In this document: in pieces, positions 9,852 through 20,851 of the stretch
Layout: every line of letters begins with the position of its first letter
Position numbering within the stretch: the stretch's first letter is position 1
Source of the DNA: Symbiodinium natans
Taxonomy: Eukaryota > Sar > Dinophyceae > Suessiales > Symbiodiniaceae
DNA: 64,000 nucleotides
Direction: 5' to 3'
Assembly (NCBI GenBank): GCA_905221605.1
Contig: CAJNDS010000269.1
Span: forward strand, 760,828-824,827
Notes under the pieces: model-generated
What the model was told of the DNA's origin: nothing
Database searches by the model: none
Seen by the model: the letters and a program-made list of their open reading frames with translations, nothing else
Translations under genes and position numbers: made by a program

Positions 9852-11540
9852 TAGATGTCTGATTCGGCGGGCTACATCTTGGTTTGTTGATTCACCAGCC
9901 TTTGTTGTGCACCGGTGTGTTGGTAGCAAGCATGCTTGATGCCGATGTGATGAGATATGAGAGGCATTCCGTTTCTCACATTCGCAGTTGGTGTCCAAGC
10001 AGGGTGCCGCAGCGCGGGAACCGCATGAAGGACCTCCTTAGATGTCTGATTCGGCGGGCTACATCTTGGTTTGTTGGCTCACCAGCGTCGTTTGAGTCTT
10101 CGCGGTGCACCGGTGTGTTGGTAGCAAGCATGCTTGATGCCGATGTGATGAGATATGAGAGGCAATCCGTTTCTCGCATTCGCAGTTGGTGTCCAAGCAG
10201 GGTGCCGCAGCGCGGTAACCACATGAAGGACCTCCTTAGATGTCTGATTCGGGGGTCTACATCTTGGCTTGTTGGCTCACCAGCGTCGTTTGAGTCTTCG
10301 CGGTGCACCGGTGTGTTGGTAGCAAGCATGCTTGATGCCGATGTGATGAGATATGAGAGGCAATCCGTTTCTCACATTCGCAGTTGGTGTCCAAGCAGGG
10401 TGCCGCAGCACGGTAGCCGCATGAAGGACCTCCTTAGATGTCTGATTCGGCGGGCTACATCTTGGTTTATTGGCTCACCAGCGTCGTTTCAGTCTTCGCG
10501 GTGCACCGGTGTGTTGGTAGCAAGCATGCTTGATGCCGATGTGATGAGATATGAGAGGCAATCCGTTTCTCGCATTCGCAGTTGGTGTCCAAGCAGGGTG
10601 ACGCAGCGCGGTAACCGCATGAAGGACCTCCTTAGATGTCTGATTCGGCGGGCTACATCTTGGTTTGTTGGCTCACCAGCGTCGTTTGAGTCTTCGCGGT
10701 GCACCGGTGTGTTGGTAGCAAGCATGCTTGATGCCGATGTGATGAGATATGAGAGGCAATCCGTTTCTCACATTCGCAGTTGGTGTCCAAGCAGGGTGCC
10801 GCAGCGCGGTATCCGCATGAAGGACCTCCTTAGATGTCTGATTCGGCGGGCTACATCTTGGTTTATTGGCTCACCAGCGTCGTTTCAGTCTTCGCGGTGC
10901 ACCGGTGTGTTGGTAGCAAGCATGCTTGATGCCGATGTGATGAGATATGAGAGGCAATCCGTTTCTCGCATTCGCAGTTGGTGTCCAAGCAGGGTGCCGC
11001 AGCGCGGTAACCGCATGAAGGACCTCCTTAGATGTCTGATTCGGCGGGCTACATCTTGGTTTATTGGCTCACCAGCGTCGTTTCAGTCTTCGCGGTGCAC
11101 CGGTGTGTTGGTAGCAAGCATGCTTGATGCCGATGTGATGAGATATGAGAGGCAATCCGTTTCTCACATTCGCAGTTGGTGTCCAAGCAGGGTGCCGCAG
11201 CGCGGGAACCGCATGAAGGACCTCCTTAGATGTCTGATTCGGCGGGCTACATCTTGGTTTGTTGGCTCACCAGCGTCGTTTCAGTCTTCGCGGTGCACCG
11301 GTGTGTTGGCAGCAAGCATGCTTGATGCCGACGGGATGAGATGTGAGAGGCAATCCGTTCCTGTGGATCATTGTTTGGTTCTTGATGGCATCGGTTTGTT
11401 GGTAGCAAGCATGCTTGATGCCCAGAGGATGAGCTATGAGAGCCATGACGCTCGCAAGCCTTTGCAGTTGGGGCCAAGTTCTTGGAGGGCAACTTGCGTT
11501 GCGGGAAGCACGCATACAGCTCTCCAGGTGTATCACGGGA
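9852..11540 (+). repeat. 198-bp tandem satellite, about 8.5 copies
   Basis: The marker ACCGGTGTGTTGGTAGCAAG recurs at 9911, 10109, 10307, 10505, 10703, 10901, 11099 and 11297, exactly 198 bp apart. Because 198 is a multiple of three, a 553-codon + frame stays open (9884-11545) with a 66-residue repeat. The antisense frame is also long. Copies are more than 95% alike except at the ends. After about 11350 the last unit diverges. The unit resembles no known protein repeat. A neutral satellite is the default reading. Confidence 0.95.
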
Positions 11541-11560
11541 GGTAATGAGGCTTCTAGGAC

Positions 11561-12130
11561 CCAGAGTAGGCCCTTATTCCCTTTTATTTAGGGTTTAGGT
11601 TCCCGAAAAAGCCTTAAACTAAACAGGGCGCCCCTTTTATTCATAGGTTACTCTTGGGTCTAGGCTTTCCTTTTGGCAGATCAGTGTCCTTGAGTTCTTG
11701 ATCTGTCCAATTATCTCACTCACGGGCTCCAGTAGCTTTTGCTTCCCCACTCTCTCTATATTATGGCTCGTTACATGCATCATTATACCACAGAACTAGA
11801 GGTGTGCATTGAGTGTTGCCAAGGGCAGTTCTACGGCGAAGTGGCCACCAGGCGCAGAACCTCCCCGAAAGAGGTTTAAAGGGTTTAGGGTTCAGGGTCT
11901 GGTAGGGTTTAGGGTTGTCAGGTTCAGAGGTTGGTTCTACGCTTGAAACACACATGTCGAAGGGTTCTGCATGTAGGAGACAAGAGGAAAATGGATCGAG
12001 ACAGCTTTCCAGCTTGGTAGAACCTGTGTGGAATACTGTGCGCCAGTGTTCCATGTGCCGAGTAGGAAGGTTTCGACGCACGGATATGGATGGATTGAAC
12101 AGGCTGCGTTTGTCAGCTGTTGATGTGGCC
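11561..12130. other. Unique DNA with a TTTAGGG block
   Basis: TTTAGGG units lie at 11585-11600 and 11878-11930. No supported exon. Confidence 0.4.
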
Positions 12131-12203
12131 CTAACCCTAAACCCTAAACCCTAAACCCTAAACCCTAAACCCTAAACCCTATTGCCCGAAGCCTATGTCG
12201 CAG

Positions 12204-12266
12204 GCCGAGCACTTCCGGACAGCCGCTGGCAATAGCGAAGTGCCCGAGAAGGACTCGGCTCCATGA
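12204..12266 (+). CDS. Short terminal exon (unknown protein)
   Basis: A CCCTAAA array (12131-12182) precedes the acceptor TGTCGCAG at 12203. The frame AEHFRTAAGNSEVPEKDSAP ends in TGA at 12264-12266. Another CCCTAAA array follows, not a TTTAGGG one, which fits the end of a transcript rather than the start of another intron. Confidence 0.5.
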   Translation, partial: AEHFRTAAGNSEVPEKDSAP

Positions 12267-12281
12267 GCGCCTCGTGTGAGT

Positions 12282-12475
12282 AAACCCTACACCCTAAACC
12301 CTAAACCCTACACCCTAAACCCTAAACCCTAAACCCTAAACCCTAAACCCTAAACCCTAAACCCTAAACCCCAAACCCCAAACCCCTAAACCCTAAACCC
12401 TAAACCCTAAACCCTAAACCCTAAACCCTAAACCCTAAACCCTAAACCCTAAACCCTAAACCCTAAACCCTAACC
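12282..12475 (-). repeat. Longest (CCCTAAA)n array, about 27 units
   Basis: A nearly uninterrupted interstitial telomere-type array with a few CCCTACA and CCCCAAA variants. Confidence 0.98.
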
Positions 12476-13014
12476 ACCAAGGGCTTCTCCAGGATGAGTT
12501 ATCTATAATCCCCATAAAAAGCTCACAAAAGGGGGCTTATCAACAACCCCACACAGGGCTCCCCTCAAAAAGGCTGGCAGGCCCTAGAATCCCCATAAGC
12601 AACCCATAAAGGGCTTAGAATCCCCATAAACAACCCTGCAATAGAGGGCCCTTAAGGAAATGTCATAACGGGGTCTAACACAGCCCATCCTGTTTGTTGA
12701 CCCATTGCCGAGTTGCTTATTCGAAGCCTTGGCTTGGCGGCGTGGCTAGCGATGAAAAGCCAGGACTTGATGGACATGCTAACATCACTCAACGAAATCG
12801 CGGGGGCCTCGGTGGCAAGCCCCAGGAGTTTAGGGGTTTAGGGTTTAGGGTTTCTAAGGTTCAGGGTTTAGGGTTTAGGGTTGTTCTACTTAATGGAAAG
12901 CACCGATGTTCGTTGATGCATGGACATGCACCCAGGTGGTGAGTACCGACAAGGAGCACAAGGCTTTCGAAAAGCTTTCCAGTGTCCACGCCTCAGTTTC
13001 TCCAACCCTATATG

Positions 13015-13124
13015 TTGGGATGTCCCCCCTTGTACTAACAGTCCTTAATAGGGACTACAGTGGGGGGTAGTTACTATAATAAATCCCCGTCAAGGACTGC
13101 TAATGATCAGGGGGAGCATCCCAA
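13015..13124. mobile_element. Family A foldback element, copy 1
   Basis: Starts TTGGGATGTCCCCC and ends GGGGGAGCATCCCAA. The inner arms GTACTAACAGTCCTTAATAG and CAAGGACTGCTAATGATC are also roughly complementary. The flanks carry CCTATATG and CCTATAAG, a possible target duplication. About 110 bp with no coding capacity, MITE-like. Confidence 0.75.
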
Positions 13125-13681
13125 CCTATAAGGCAAATATCCATCCTGGCCAGCTCCGGAGTGGGTGAATCAGGCACGCGAGACGGCCTGCTTGTCTACC
13201 AAGAAGAGTCTTCAACAGCCTGAGGCCAAGATCCGAAGAGGGTTTAGGGTTTAGGGTTTTAGGGTGTATAGGGAACAGCGGGAAGAGCCTGATGCCAAGA
13301 TCCGAAGAGGGTCGGGTTTAGGTTTTTTGGGGTATATATATGGAACGATGTCAAGATCCGAAAGAAGAACTCGATGCGGCTCTTGATGTCCAAAGCAAGT
13401 CATGCGGACGTGCAGAATGCCCTGGCATGAAGCCAAGGTCCATCTCCGAAGGAAGCCAGTCGATCAAGACTGCGCGGGCCTTGTCACGCGCAAGGGCAAG
13501 AAGAGCACGTTGTCCATGAGTTCTGGTGGGTGGCAGGTCTTGTTCTGGGCATGAACCCAAAGCCCTGCAACCCTAAACCTGCAACCCTAAACGCTGCAAC
13601 CCTAAACCCTAAACCCTGCAACCCTAAACCCTAAACCCTGCAAACCGCGGTTGTTTGTTTTTGGGGCTGAGCGAGGCGCAG

Positions 13682-13740
13682 GTGGAGCTGTCGAAGGCCA
13701 TGAGCGAGGTCGAGTCCATCCAGGTGGACGCCGAGCCTTT
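13682..13740 (+). CDS. Coiled-coil-like exon
   Basis: The acceptor GGCGCAG at 13681 is followed by VELSKAMSEVESIQVDAEP. The reading frame is also open just upstream (LSEAQ). Glu/Ser/Val spacing suggests a helix. The donor is uncertain (GC at about 13734 is possible). Preceded by CCCTGCA/CCCTAAA units. Confidence 0.5.
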
Positions 13741-13984
13741 TCTTCTCAGAACCGTCTCGCACGGCAGTGAGGGAATTCGGGCCCTACTGTACATATATAT
13801 ATATATAAAGTATATGACATAATGTAATATAATATAATATCATACAATATATTACAATGTAATCTAATATCATATCAATATAACATGATACATTATACCC
13901 TTTAAGAAAGCATATATAGGGTACCTCATTCCCGCATTCCCTACCCAACGGCAAGTTGTGCCAGCAAAGGGTTCGACATGCCAG

Positions 13985-14033
13985 GGCGGGGTGAGTGAGC
14001 TGAAGTCTCAAGTCAAGACCGTGGAGGATGAGC
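13985..14033 (+). CDS. Short coiled-coil-like exon
   Basis: The acceptor ACATGCCAG ends at 13984. The frame reads GGVSELKSQVKTVEDER. It lies about 250 bp after the previous helix-rich exon and could continue it. Confidence 0.4.
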
Positions 14034-14451
14034 GGGGTCCTCAACTCTATCGGCACGGCCATGGACATTTGACTGAACTGTCAAGACATGGCCTGTGTTG
14101 TCGCTTCAACTGCTGCCAAGGATTGCTGCTCTTCAGAAGCAGCTTGCTACACTGCGAACGGAGCGAGCTGGCCTTAGTACTGACATGAAAATCTTGATGG
14201 GCCTGAGCCATGAATATGCGACTTGTTTGACATGGCTGCACCACCACAAGGCATGCTACATCAGCCCTCATCTCCATACGTGAGCACCCTCAACCCACCT
14301 CACCGAACCTGTGAGACCAACCCGAAACCCCAAGCCCTGCCTGGGACTCTATCTACCCACAGTTTAGTAAGTAGTCACTACCCATTATAATTAGTAGGTT
14401 ATAACCCCTTAAGATGTAGGTAGAGAGAGTCCCAGGTAAACCCTGAACCAG

Positions 14452-14518
14452 GTCAAGCCGCCATTGCGCGCGACTCCGGCTACACGCGGGAAGTCAAGGC
14501 CGGAGCCTCGTGGAGTCT
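14452..14518 (+). CDS. Short exon, unknown protein
   Basis: Acceptor GAACCAG. The frame in phase 1 reads QAAIARDSGYTREVKAGAS. A TTTAGGG-type block follows from 14560. The other frame is also open, so the frame is tentative. Confidence 0.35.
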
Positions 14519-14671
14519 AGGACGTCGGGTTCAGGGGTTCAGGTGTTTAGGGGTCCAGGGGTTTGGGGTTTAGGGTTTGCGGTCTAGGGTTTGGGGTTCA
14601 GGGTTTAGGGTTTAGGGTTTAGGGTTGAAAAGCCGTGCCTAATTAATTTAACTCAACCCCGGAGTTGCCAG

Positions 14672-14712
14672 GCCATCCTGAGCAAGGCCAAGCAACGGAT
14701 CGACCAGGCGGG
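14672..14712 (+). CDS. Short coiled-coil-like exon
   Basis: The acceptor TTGCCAG ends at 14671. The frame reads AILSKAKQRIDQAGR. A TTTAGGG block lies upstream at 14595-14625. Donor not identified. Confidence 0.35.
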
Positions 14713-14874
14713 AAGATGCCCAGAGAGCCCAATACCCCTTCGGTACAGAGCATCCCTTAACCCATAAAAACTTGGTAGCCCAGTGGTGCCCTTTTCCTTT
14801 TTCCCCACCCTCGGCGTGGGGGTTGTTAGATTTTTACCTGTCAACGCTTCTCCTCGCCCGGTCTACTCCTCGCT

Positions 14875-15090
14875 CATCCCTGGAGTGCGCAACCCCGGAG
14901 TGTTTCTGGAGTGCCCAACCCCAGAGTGTTCCTGGAGCGCCCAACTCCAGAGTGTCCTTTCAGTGCCACCCAGAGTGTGCCTGGAGCACCCAACCTCAGA
15001 GTGTCCCTGGAGTGCCCAGCCCCAGAGTGTGCCTGTTGTGCCCAGCCCCAGAGTGTCCCTGGAGTGCCGAACCCCAGAGTATCTCTACCC
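14875..15090 (+). repeat. 30-bp-class minisatellite
   Basis: The phrase CCTGGAGTGCCCA(A/G)CCCCAGAGTGT is repeated about seven times with small changes. Frames such as ECPTPECSW in repeats are by-products of the period. Confidence 0.85.
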
Positions 15091-15209
15091 AGAGAGGGTG
15101 GGGACGTTCGAAGTCACGAAAGCTCGCGTAGCGAAGCTGGAGTTTTATCTGCTTTAGCAGCAGGGGGCCGACCACGGCCAGAAAACAGCGTATTATTGAT
15201 ACTATCTTA

Positions 15210-15415
15210 TTAGGTGGGGGGGGGTGGGGGTGGGGGGGGGGGGGGTAAATTGATATATCACACGAATTCCTTGGTTGGGGGAGGGGGGGGGTGGGGGGGG
15301 GGGTAAATTGATACATCACACGAATTCCTTGGTTTTGGAGGGGGGGGGGGGGGGGGGGGGGGGGGGTGGGGGGGGGGGGTGGGGGGGGGGGGGTGGGTAA
15401 ATTGATATATCAATA
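15210..15415. repeat. Poly-G tracts with a 30-bp spacer repeat
   Basis: The spacer TAAATTGATATATCACACGA followed by ATTCCTTGGTT occurs at 15245 and 15303 and, truncated, at 15399. The copies are separated by long G runs that may form quadruplexes. Confidence 0.9.
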
Positions 15416-15419
15416 CCTT

Positions 15420-16195
15420 AAAGGGAGGCCTTTTTTACGTCAAGACCTGACTCCGTCGCGTGTTGACCGCAGCGCGTGAGTGAGGCTCCCAGCACAACAT
15501 GCGTCGCCGCCCACTAGTGATGTGTTGATTGCAACAAGCTAGTTGATTGCAAGGAGCTAGTATCTACCCAACACTGCGACGGCTGAAAAGAAGACGCTGG
15601 CCCCTCAAGCATGCCTCCAACTGGGCCCTGCCCGCACTTTCTCTTGCAGCTTTGCTCTTGCTTCCGGCCCCCGAGCTTTCGTCCTCCCTGCCTCCGGCCC
15701 TCAAGTAAAAGATTTTCTGGTTCAAGGTTCCCTGATAAAGTAGCCCGCCCACAAAAGGGTGCCTTTATTTATAGCATGGCTACTGGGCTACCAAGATACA
15801 GTGTAGGGTATGTTTTATGGTGGAATACTCCTTACTGTTTCGTACTTCAGGGGTAGCCACAGCCGAGTGAATCTGTGAGCCGTGCCTCTTTCCTTTGTAG
15901 CTTTTTCCAAAACCGTGCGGTAGTGTACAGCCGCCTGCGGTGGCGAAAGCAGTGGTCTGAATGAGCGGCTTCGAACCGTGGAAGGAATAACTTAGGGCGG
16001 CTTGCCACCTTCGACGTCGTGCGGTGCGATGAAAGTGAGAGAGAAGGGCCATGTACAACCAGGCCTTCGCAGACACTCACACAGCGTGAAAAGCCCTAAT
16101 TTTAACGCTACGCGACCCGCCTCGGCCCGGCCCAGCGCATCCGCGTGAGCATGGTGATTCCGCAGCGCCCAAGTCGCTGGACCCAAGCAATAAGG
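15420..16195. other. Unique stretch, no gene supported
   Basis: Overlapping frames occur on both strands (for example 15611-15856 +, 15780-16076 -) with no motif. A TTTAGGG block begins at 16200. Confidence 0.35.
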
Positions 16196-16809
16196 GTTGG
16201 GTTTAGGGTTTAATTAGGGTTCCGGGTTTATGGTTTATGGTTTGGGGTTTAGGGTTGAGGGTTAGTTTAGGATTGAGGGCTTAGGGCTCAAGGTTCATGC
16301 TTTGGGGTTTAGGGTTTTTTTGGGTTTAGGGTTCAAGAGACGGTTCGGCTTGGATTGATCGTAGGGTTGAGCCAGGCCCCTCAGGGGGGGGGTAGGGGTG
16401 GGGGGGGAAGGGTTAGACTCTTCCGCTGGTCCCTGGGCGTGCTCACACCAGTTGAGCCTCGAAAACAGGGGGGAGGTAGGGGGCGGGGGGGGGTGGGGGT
16501 GGGGGTGCCTGCTGGGAGGGGCTTCAACTGCCTCTGGTCCTGGCGAACCGTCCGCTTGCGGACCCCGGTTTCCTAGGGGGGGTACCCATTTGAGGCAAAA
16601 AAAGGGGTCCGAAAATTGGCTTTGGGTGTGGGGGGGAGGATTTGGAGGGGGGTGCCTGTTCTGACAACCTATACACCTCCGGCCCGAGGCCTCGGCGGAT
16701 AAGCCTCACAAACCTTAGACCATAAACCCTGAGCCCTAAGCCTTAGAACCCTAAACCCTAAGCCTTAGAGCACTAAACCCTAAACCCGGAGACAGGTGTG
16801 GACTCGCAG

Positions 16810-16868
16810 TGGTGCGCACAAGGTGGACGACGTGGCCGAACTCCTCCAGGGTGAAGTCAAGGACCCGC
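16810..16868 (+). CDS. Short exon, unknown protein
   Basis: A CCCTAAA block (16720-16785) and the acceptor ACTCGCAG at 16809 precede it. One frame reads AHKVDDVAELLQGEVKDPP. TTTAGGG units follow at 16898. A second frame is also open. Confidence 0.4.
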
Positions 16869-17479
16869 CTCCACCCCCCCAAAGGATTTTTTGGTCTAGG
16901 GTTTAGGGTTTAGGAGTTTCAGAACCTCAACCCATTTCTCTGAGCTGTTTGACTCTGAATGAAGCCTCTTCAAAGCATTCTTGGGTAAGGGCAACGTACC
17001 ACAAGCTGGGCTTGGGGGTTCGTAAGGTAGGGCTGAGGATGGGAATCGAACCTCAAGACTAGGTTAGAAGACAGCCGGTAAAACAAGATTGGACATTCCC
17101 CCAAAAGCATCCCTAAACCCTAAGCCCTAGAAACCCCAAGCCCTAAACCCTACACCCTGAACCCTGAACCGCAGTTTGTCAGAGTTGGGAGCTCTTCGCT
17201 GTGCGAAAGGGGGGGGGGTGTTCCGAAACTATGGAATCCTACGTTTTGATCTGCATTAGGGGTCCCTTGTTTTCGTAAACCCTCAACTTGGCGGCACCAG
17301 TTTAACTATGCGAAGCTAGGACGGACGCGAGAATGCCAACCTTGACTCCGAAATTAGGGGCGCCTTTGTGGGTCCTTTTTTTGGGCAGTCCTACTGTTTG
17401 GGGTCTACATTGGGGTTTGTTTTCGTAAACCCCAATTTGGCAAAAAATCATGCCACCCTTGGCATCGTTTACCATGCAG

Positions 17480-17563
17480 GACAGCAGCCGGAGTGCTGAC
17501 GAGGCATGCAGCGATGTGTGTCATGCAGCGAATGCGCCGCCGGGCCAGGGCCAGCTGCCCAGA
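17480..17563 (+). CDS. Possible exon, unknown protein
   Basis: The acceptor ACCATGCAG ends at 17479. The frame is Ser/Ala/Cys-rich (DSSRSADEACSDVCHAANAP). No telomeric block is adjacent. Confidence 0.3.
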
Positions 17564-18225
17564 GATAGCATAGGGGCCTTAATCATTTTGAGAAAGGGTT
17601 TTGGGGGTTGCTATAGCAGTACTCTACAGGCACCATAAGGTAGTATTCGTACTTATTCCGACCTCTAGATTGGATGGCGGAAGCTTTTGTCTACTCGTTT
17701 TTGTTGTGGATCATTCGCATTGCTGTGTCCAGGCATTGGCTGCATGAGAGCAGCATCGCAAGTCCAAGCAGCCAACCCACGCTCTGCAAGCCTATCCCTT
17801 AAGTACATGCTTTGTACAAGGCCTCCTAAACCCTAAGCCCTAGAAACCCTATTCCTTATCTACAGACCTCAGGTATAAAAATCTCCTAAGCCCTAAACCC
17901 TAAACGCTCGACACTGCTTTTTGATGCGTGTGTGATGGGCCTCCTTTCTTCGTGAGCCTCGCCTGACAGCGGACTCGCCATGGCTGCGGAGGCATCGCAG
18001 AAGGACCCCTGACCTGCCCAGTCCGCCATGAGTTAGGGTTTAGGGTTCAGGGTTTAGGGTTCAGGGTTCAGAGTTTAGGGTTTAGGGTTACAAAGGGAAG
18101 TCTACCAGAATCATTGGGTAGATCTACCCTTCTTCTCAAGGTACAAGATTGCTTTCTGGTAGTGCTGTTTCTGATGCTAGGGTTTAGGGTTCGATCTGCA
18201 CTGTCACTTCCCCAAAGGCTCCAAT

Positions 18226-18298
18226 GTAGTTCCTTTTGGGTTAGGTCTAAGTCTGCGATTCTAGCATACTCCCAAAAGACGGTATTTCTGCATAGGAG
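18226..18298 (+). mobile_element. Family C introner-like element, copy 1 (73 bp)
   Basis: The flank GGCTCCAAT meets GTAGTTCCTTTTGGG at the 5' end. The 3' end is GCATAGGAG before CCTTTTGGG. GT...AG ends sit inside inverted repeats, as in the other four C copies. Confidence 0.75.
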
Positions 18299-18429
18299 CC
18301 TTTTGGGTAAGCCCTAAACAGAGGTATAAGGACCCTACATTGGGTTACAAGGATCCTATCTTATTAGTATAGGAAACTTGCCCCTCCTTGCAGGAGAGGA
18401 AAGTCCCCCTAAACCCTAAACTGGCCCTA

Positions 18430-18568
18430 AACCCTAAACCCTAAACCCTAAACCCAAACCCAAACCCCAAACCCTAAACCCTAAACCCTAAACCCTAAAC
18501 CCTAAACCCTAAACCCTAAACCCTAAACCCTAAACCCTAAACCCTAAACCCTAAACCCTAAACCCTAA
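18430..18568 (-). repeat. (CCCTAAA)n array, about 19 units
   Basis: A clean array followed by a short GC-rich segment (18569-18656), and then TTTAGGG at 18657-18704. Confidence 0.96.
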
Positions 18569-18656
18569 GCGTGCAGGAGAGGGAAGTCGAGGTGCAAGGC
18601 AGCGCGCGGCCGCCACTGCCAGGTGGGCCATGATGCGCGACTCTCGAACCCTGAAC

Positions 18657-18704
18657 TCAGGGTTTAGGGTTTAGGGTTTAGGGTTTAGGGTTTAGGGTTT
18701 AGGG
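18657..18704 (+). repeat. (TTTAGGG)n block
   Basis: About 6.5 clean units that run directly into the family I element at 18707. Confidence 0.93.
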
Positions 18705-18706
18705 AG

Positions 18707-18798
18707 GTTCTTGGAAACAATTTTCAGTTTCTGGATACTCGAATCCCGAAGGAACAGCGAAGATTGTCATTTTTGCCAGGGTTCCACGTTCAGTCCAG
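18707..18798 (+). mobile_element. Family I introner-like element, copy 4
   Basis: Starts GTTCTTGGAAAC and ends GGGTTCCACGTTCAGTCCAG, matching the I elements in the gene at 51.3-53.4 kb. GT...AG ends. No exon pair could be confirmed here. Confidence 0.5.
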
Positions 18799-18999
18799 TG
18801 AGCCCTGGATCCTAAACCATCGGTCGAAGCGGCTTCCTACTTTTCAGCATACTAAAACCCTAAACACTGAACCTAAGCCAGAGGCTTCTCTGCCAAGACG
18901 GAGCGATGGGTCATGGAGCCACAGCCTCGGTGTCGCGCGTGCTTCGCGCGTGCTTCGCGCGCCCCAAAAGGGTTTAGGGTTTAGGATTTAGTTTAGGGG

Positions 19000-19400
19000 T
19001 TGGGGTTTAGGGTTTAGGGGCAAGAAACTCTGAGATCCGAGTTTCGGGAGGCTTAGGGTGTTCATAGGATAGGGCTTACATAGGTTTAGGATTTAGGGTT
19101 TAGGGATTAGGGGTTTATCCGCTCCCCCTAATTTTAATCCCCGGTTTATATAGGGCTTTATATAGGGATTTTTTTATGAGGTTTAATATAGGGCTTGTAC
19201 AGGGGTCATGTACCTAGGGCTTATATGAGGTTGCTTTTGGAGGTATATATAATGCTTACATATGGTTCGCTTATATAGGGGTTATTTAGGGCGTTTCTAG
19301 GGTTTTTGTTCTAGTTTTTTTTTTTAAATAGGGTTTATATGGGGTTTATACAGGGTTTTTTTGAGGCTGAAAGAGGTTTAAAGAGGGTTTGGAGTTGAGG
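19000..19400 (+). repeat. Degenerate GGGTTTATA/GGGCTTATA series
   Basis: TTTAGGG units at 18968-19110, then drifting forms such as TATAGGGCTTATA. Looks like an old, mutated telomere-type array. Confidence 0.6.
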
Positions 19401-19699
19401 GGTCTGTAGGCAGATGCTGCTGTTTGGTACTTTGTTCCTGCTACCGTTGCAGTATGGACTGCTTGGCTTCTCTGTTCCTGATCTTGCTTTTGGGGTTGGG
19501 GTTTAGGGTTTGGGGGGCCTGGCCGATGTGCCAACTTCTTGGATGTTCCCTGATGCAAGTTATGTGGTACCACCAGAAGTTTTCAGAAGCATCTTGGGAA
19601 CCCAAACCCTACCTTACTGTGGTCATTCAGCCCCTGGTAGGAATCAGCTCTTAAAACAAAACGTGCAAAAGGGGTTGCGGGCTCTACCCTAAAAACTCT

Positions 19700-19810
19700 A
19701 ATCCCTAAACCCTAAACCCCAAGCCCTAAACCCTAAGCCCTAAGCCCTAAACCCTAAGCCCTAAGCCCTAAGCCCTAAGCCCTAAGCCCTAAACCCTAAA
19801 CCCCAACCCT
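19700..19810 (-). repeat. CCCTAAA/CCCTAAG array
   Basis: About 15 units in which CCCTAAG is as common as CCCTAAA, so a variant unit has been amplified. Confidence 0.95.
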
Positions 19811-19827
19811 AAATTGTAACCCCTCAC

Positions 19828-19897
19828 GCCGAGGTTGATCTATGGCCAGCGCTGTGAGGCTGAGGAGAGGTACCTCAAGGACATTCTTCCGTGGCAA
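19828..19897 (+). CDS. Short exon, unknown protein
   Basis: Between a CCCTAAA array and a TTTAGGG block. The frame reads RLIYGQRCEAEERYLKDILP. Donor near GCAAG|GGTTTAGG. Acceptor uncertain. Confidence 0.45.
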
Positions 19898-20851
19898 GGG
19901 TTTAGGATTTAGGGTTTAGGGTCAGGGTTTAGGGTTTCTTGTTTAGGGTTTGGGTACTTGGGAGTGTGTTTGGTGCAACGTCTGTCACGTCGTCAGGAGC
20001 GGCGAGAGAATGTGCCGGTTACAAAGGCCCTGGTTGCAGCTTGCATGAGTCTGTCTGGAGCTGCTGCTTGGAGGTTCAAGGGTACTTGTGAAGCGGGGTT
20101 TCAAGTCATTTTAATTGCAGCTATGACCGGATTGGGATACTTACAACCCCGCTTATAACTTCCCATGAACCTCCCAGTCGGGGGGGGGGGGGGGGTTTAG
20201 GGTTTCGGGTTTAGGGTTTACGGTTTAGGGTTTAGGGTTTAGGGTTTGGGGTTTAGGGTTTAGGGGGAGTCAGACGTTGAGCCAGGTCCCGTTGATGAAA
20301 GCCAAGGGCTTCAGAGCCACCAGATATCCATCCTACATCGTCGGGGCCTTAGGGCGTGTTCTTTGCTGTGCCATGACTTGGTGGACTTAAATCCGACACC
20401 CTCAGCCCTGTAAACCCTAAGCCCCTTAAACGCGCAACCCTAATCCTGAACCACAAGCCCTAAACCCCAAAACCCTTAAACCCTAAACCCCTTGAACCCT
20501 AAACCCCTTAAACCCTGAACCCTACAAGCCCAATCAACCCTAAGCCCCTTAAACCCCAAACCCCTGAGGACATCCGGCCGGCCAGCCCATCACCCTAAAA
20601 CATGATACCCTAATTATTAAACCCTACAGACTCTGAACCCTAGAAACCCTAAACCCTAAAAACCCTAAACCACTTGAACCCTAAAACCTCTGAACCCTGT
20701 AAACCCTAAACCCCCAAACCCTAAACCCCTTAAACCCCAAACCCTAAACCCTACAAACCCTAAAGCCCTTGAACCCAAAGCCCCTTGAGACATCCGGCCG
20801 GTTGAAGACACAGCCCATCACCCTAAACCCTAAACCCCAAAGCCTCCTCAG

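Noticed and set aside
9852-11540. CRISPR-like array
   Set aside because: The units are contiguous 198-bp copies with no unique spacers, and the context is eukaryotic.
9884-11545. A 553-codon protein gene
   Set aside because: The frame stays open only because the satellite period (198 bp) is a multiple of three. The antisense frame is also long, and the sequence resembles no protein family. Kept as a repeat.
12131-12475. A true chromosome end or subtelomere
   Set aside because: Arrays of both orientations are spread evenly across 64 kb and bracket exons. There is no terminal one-way array.
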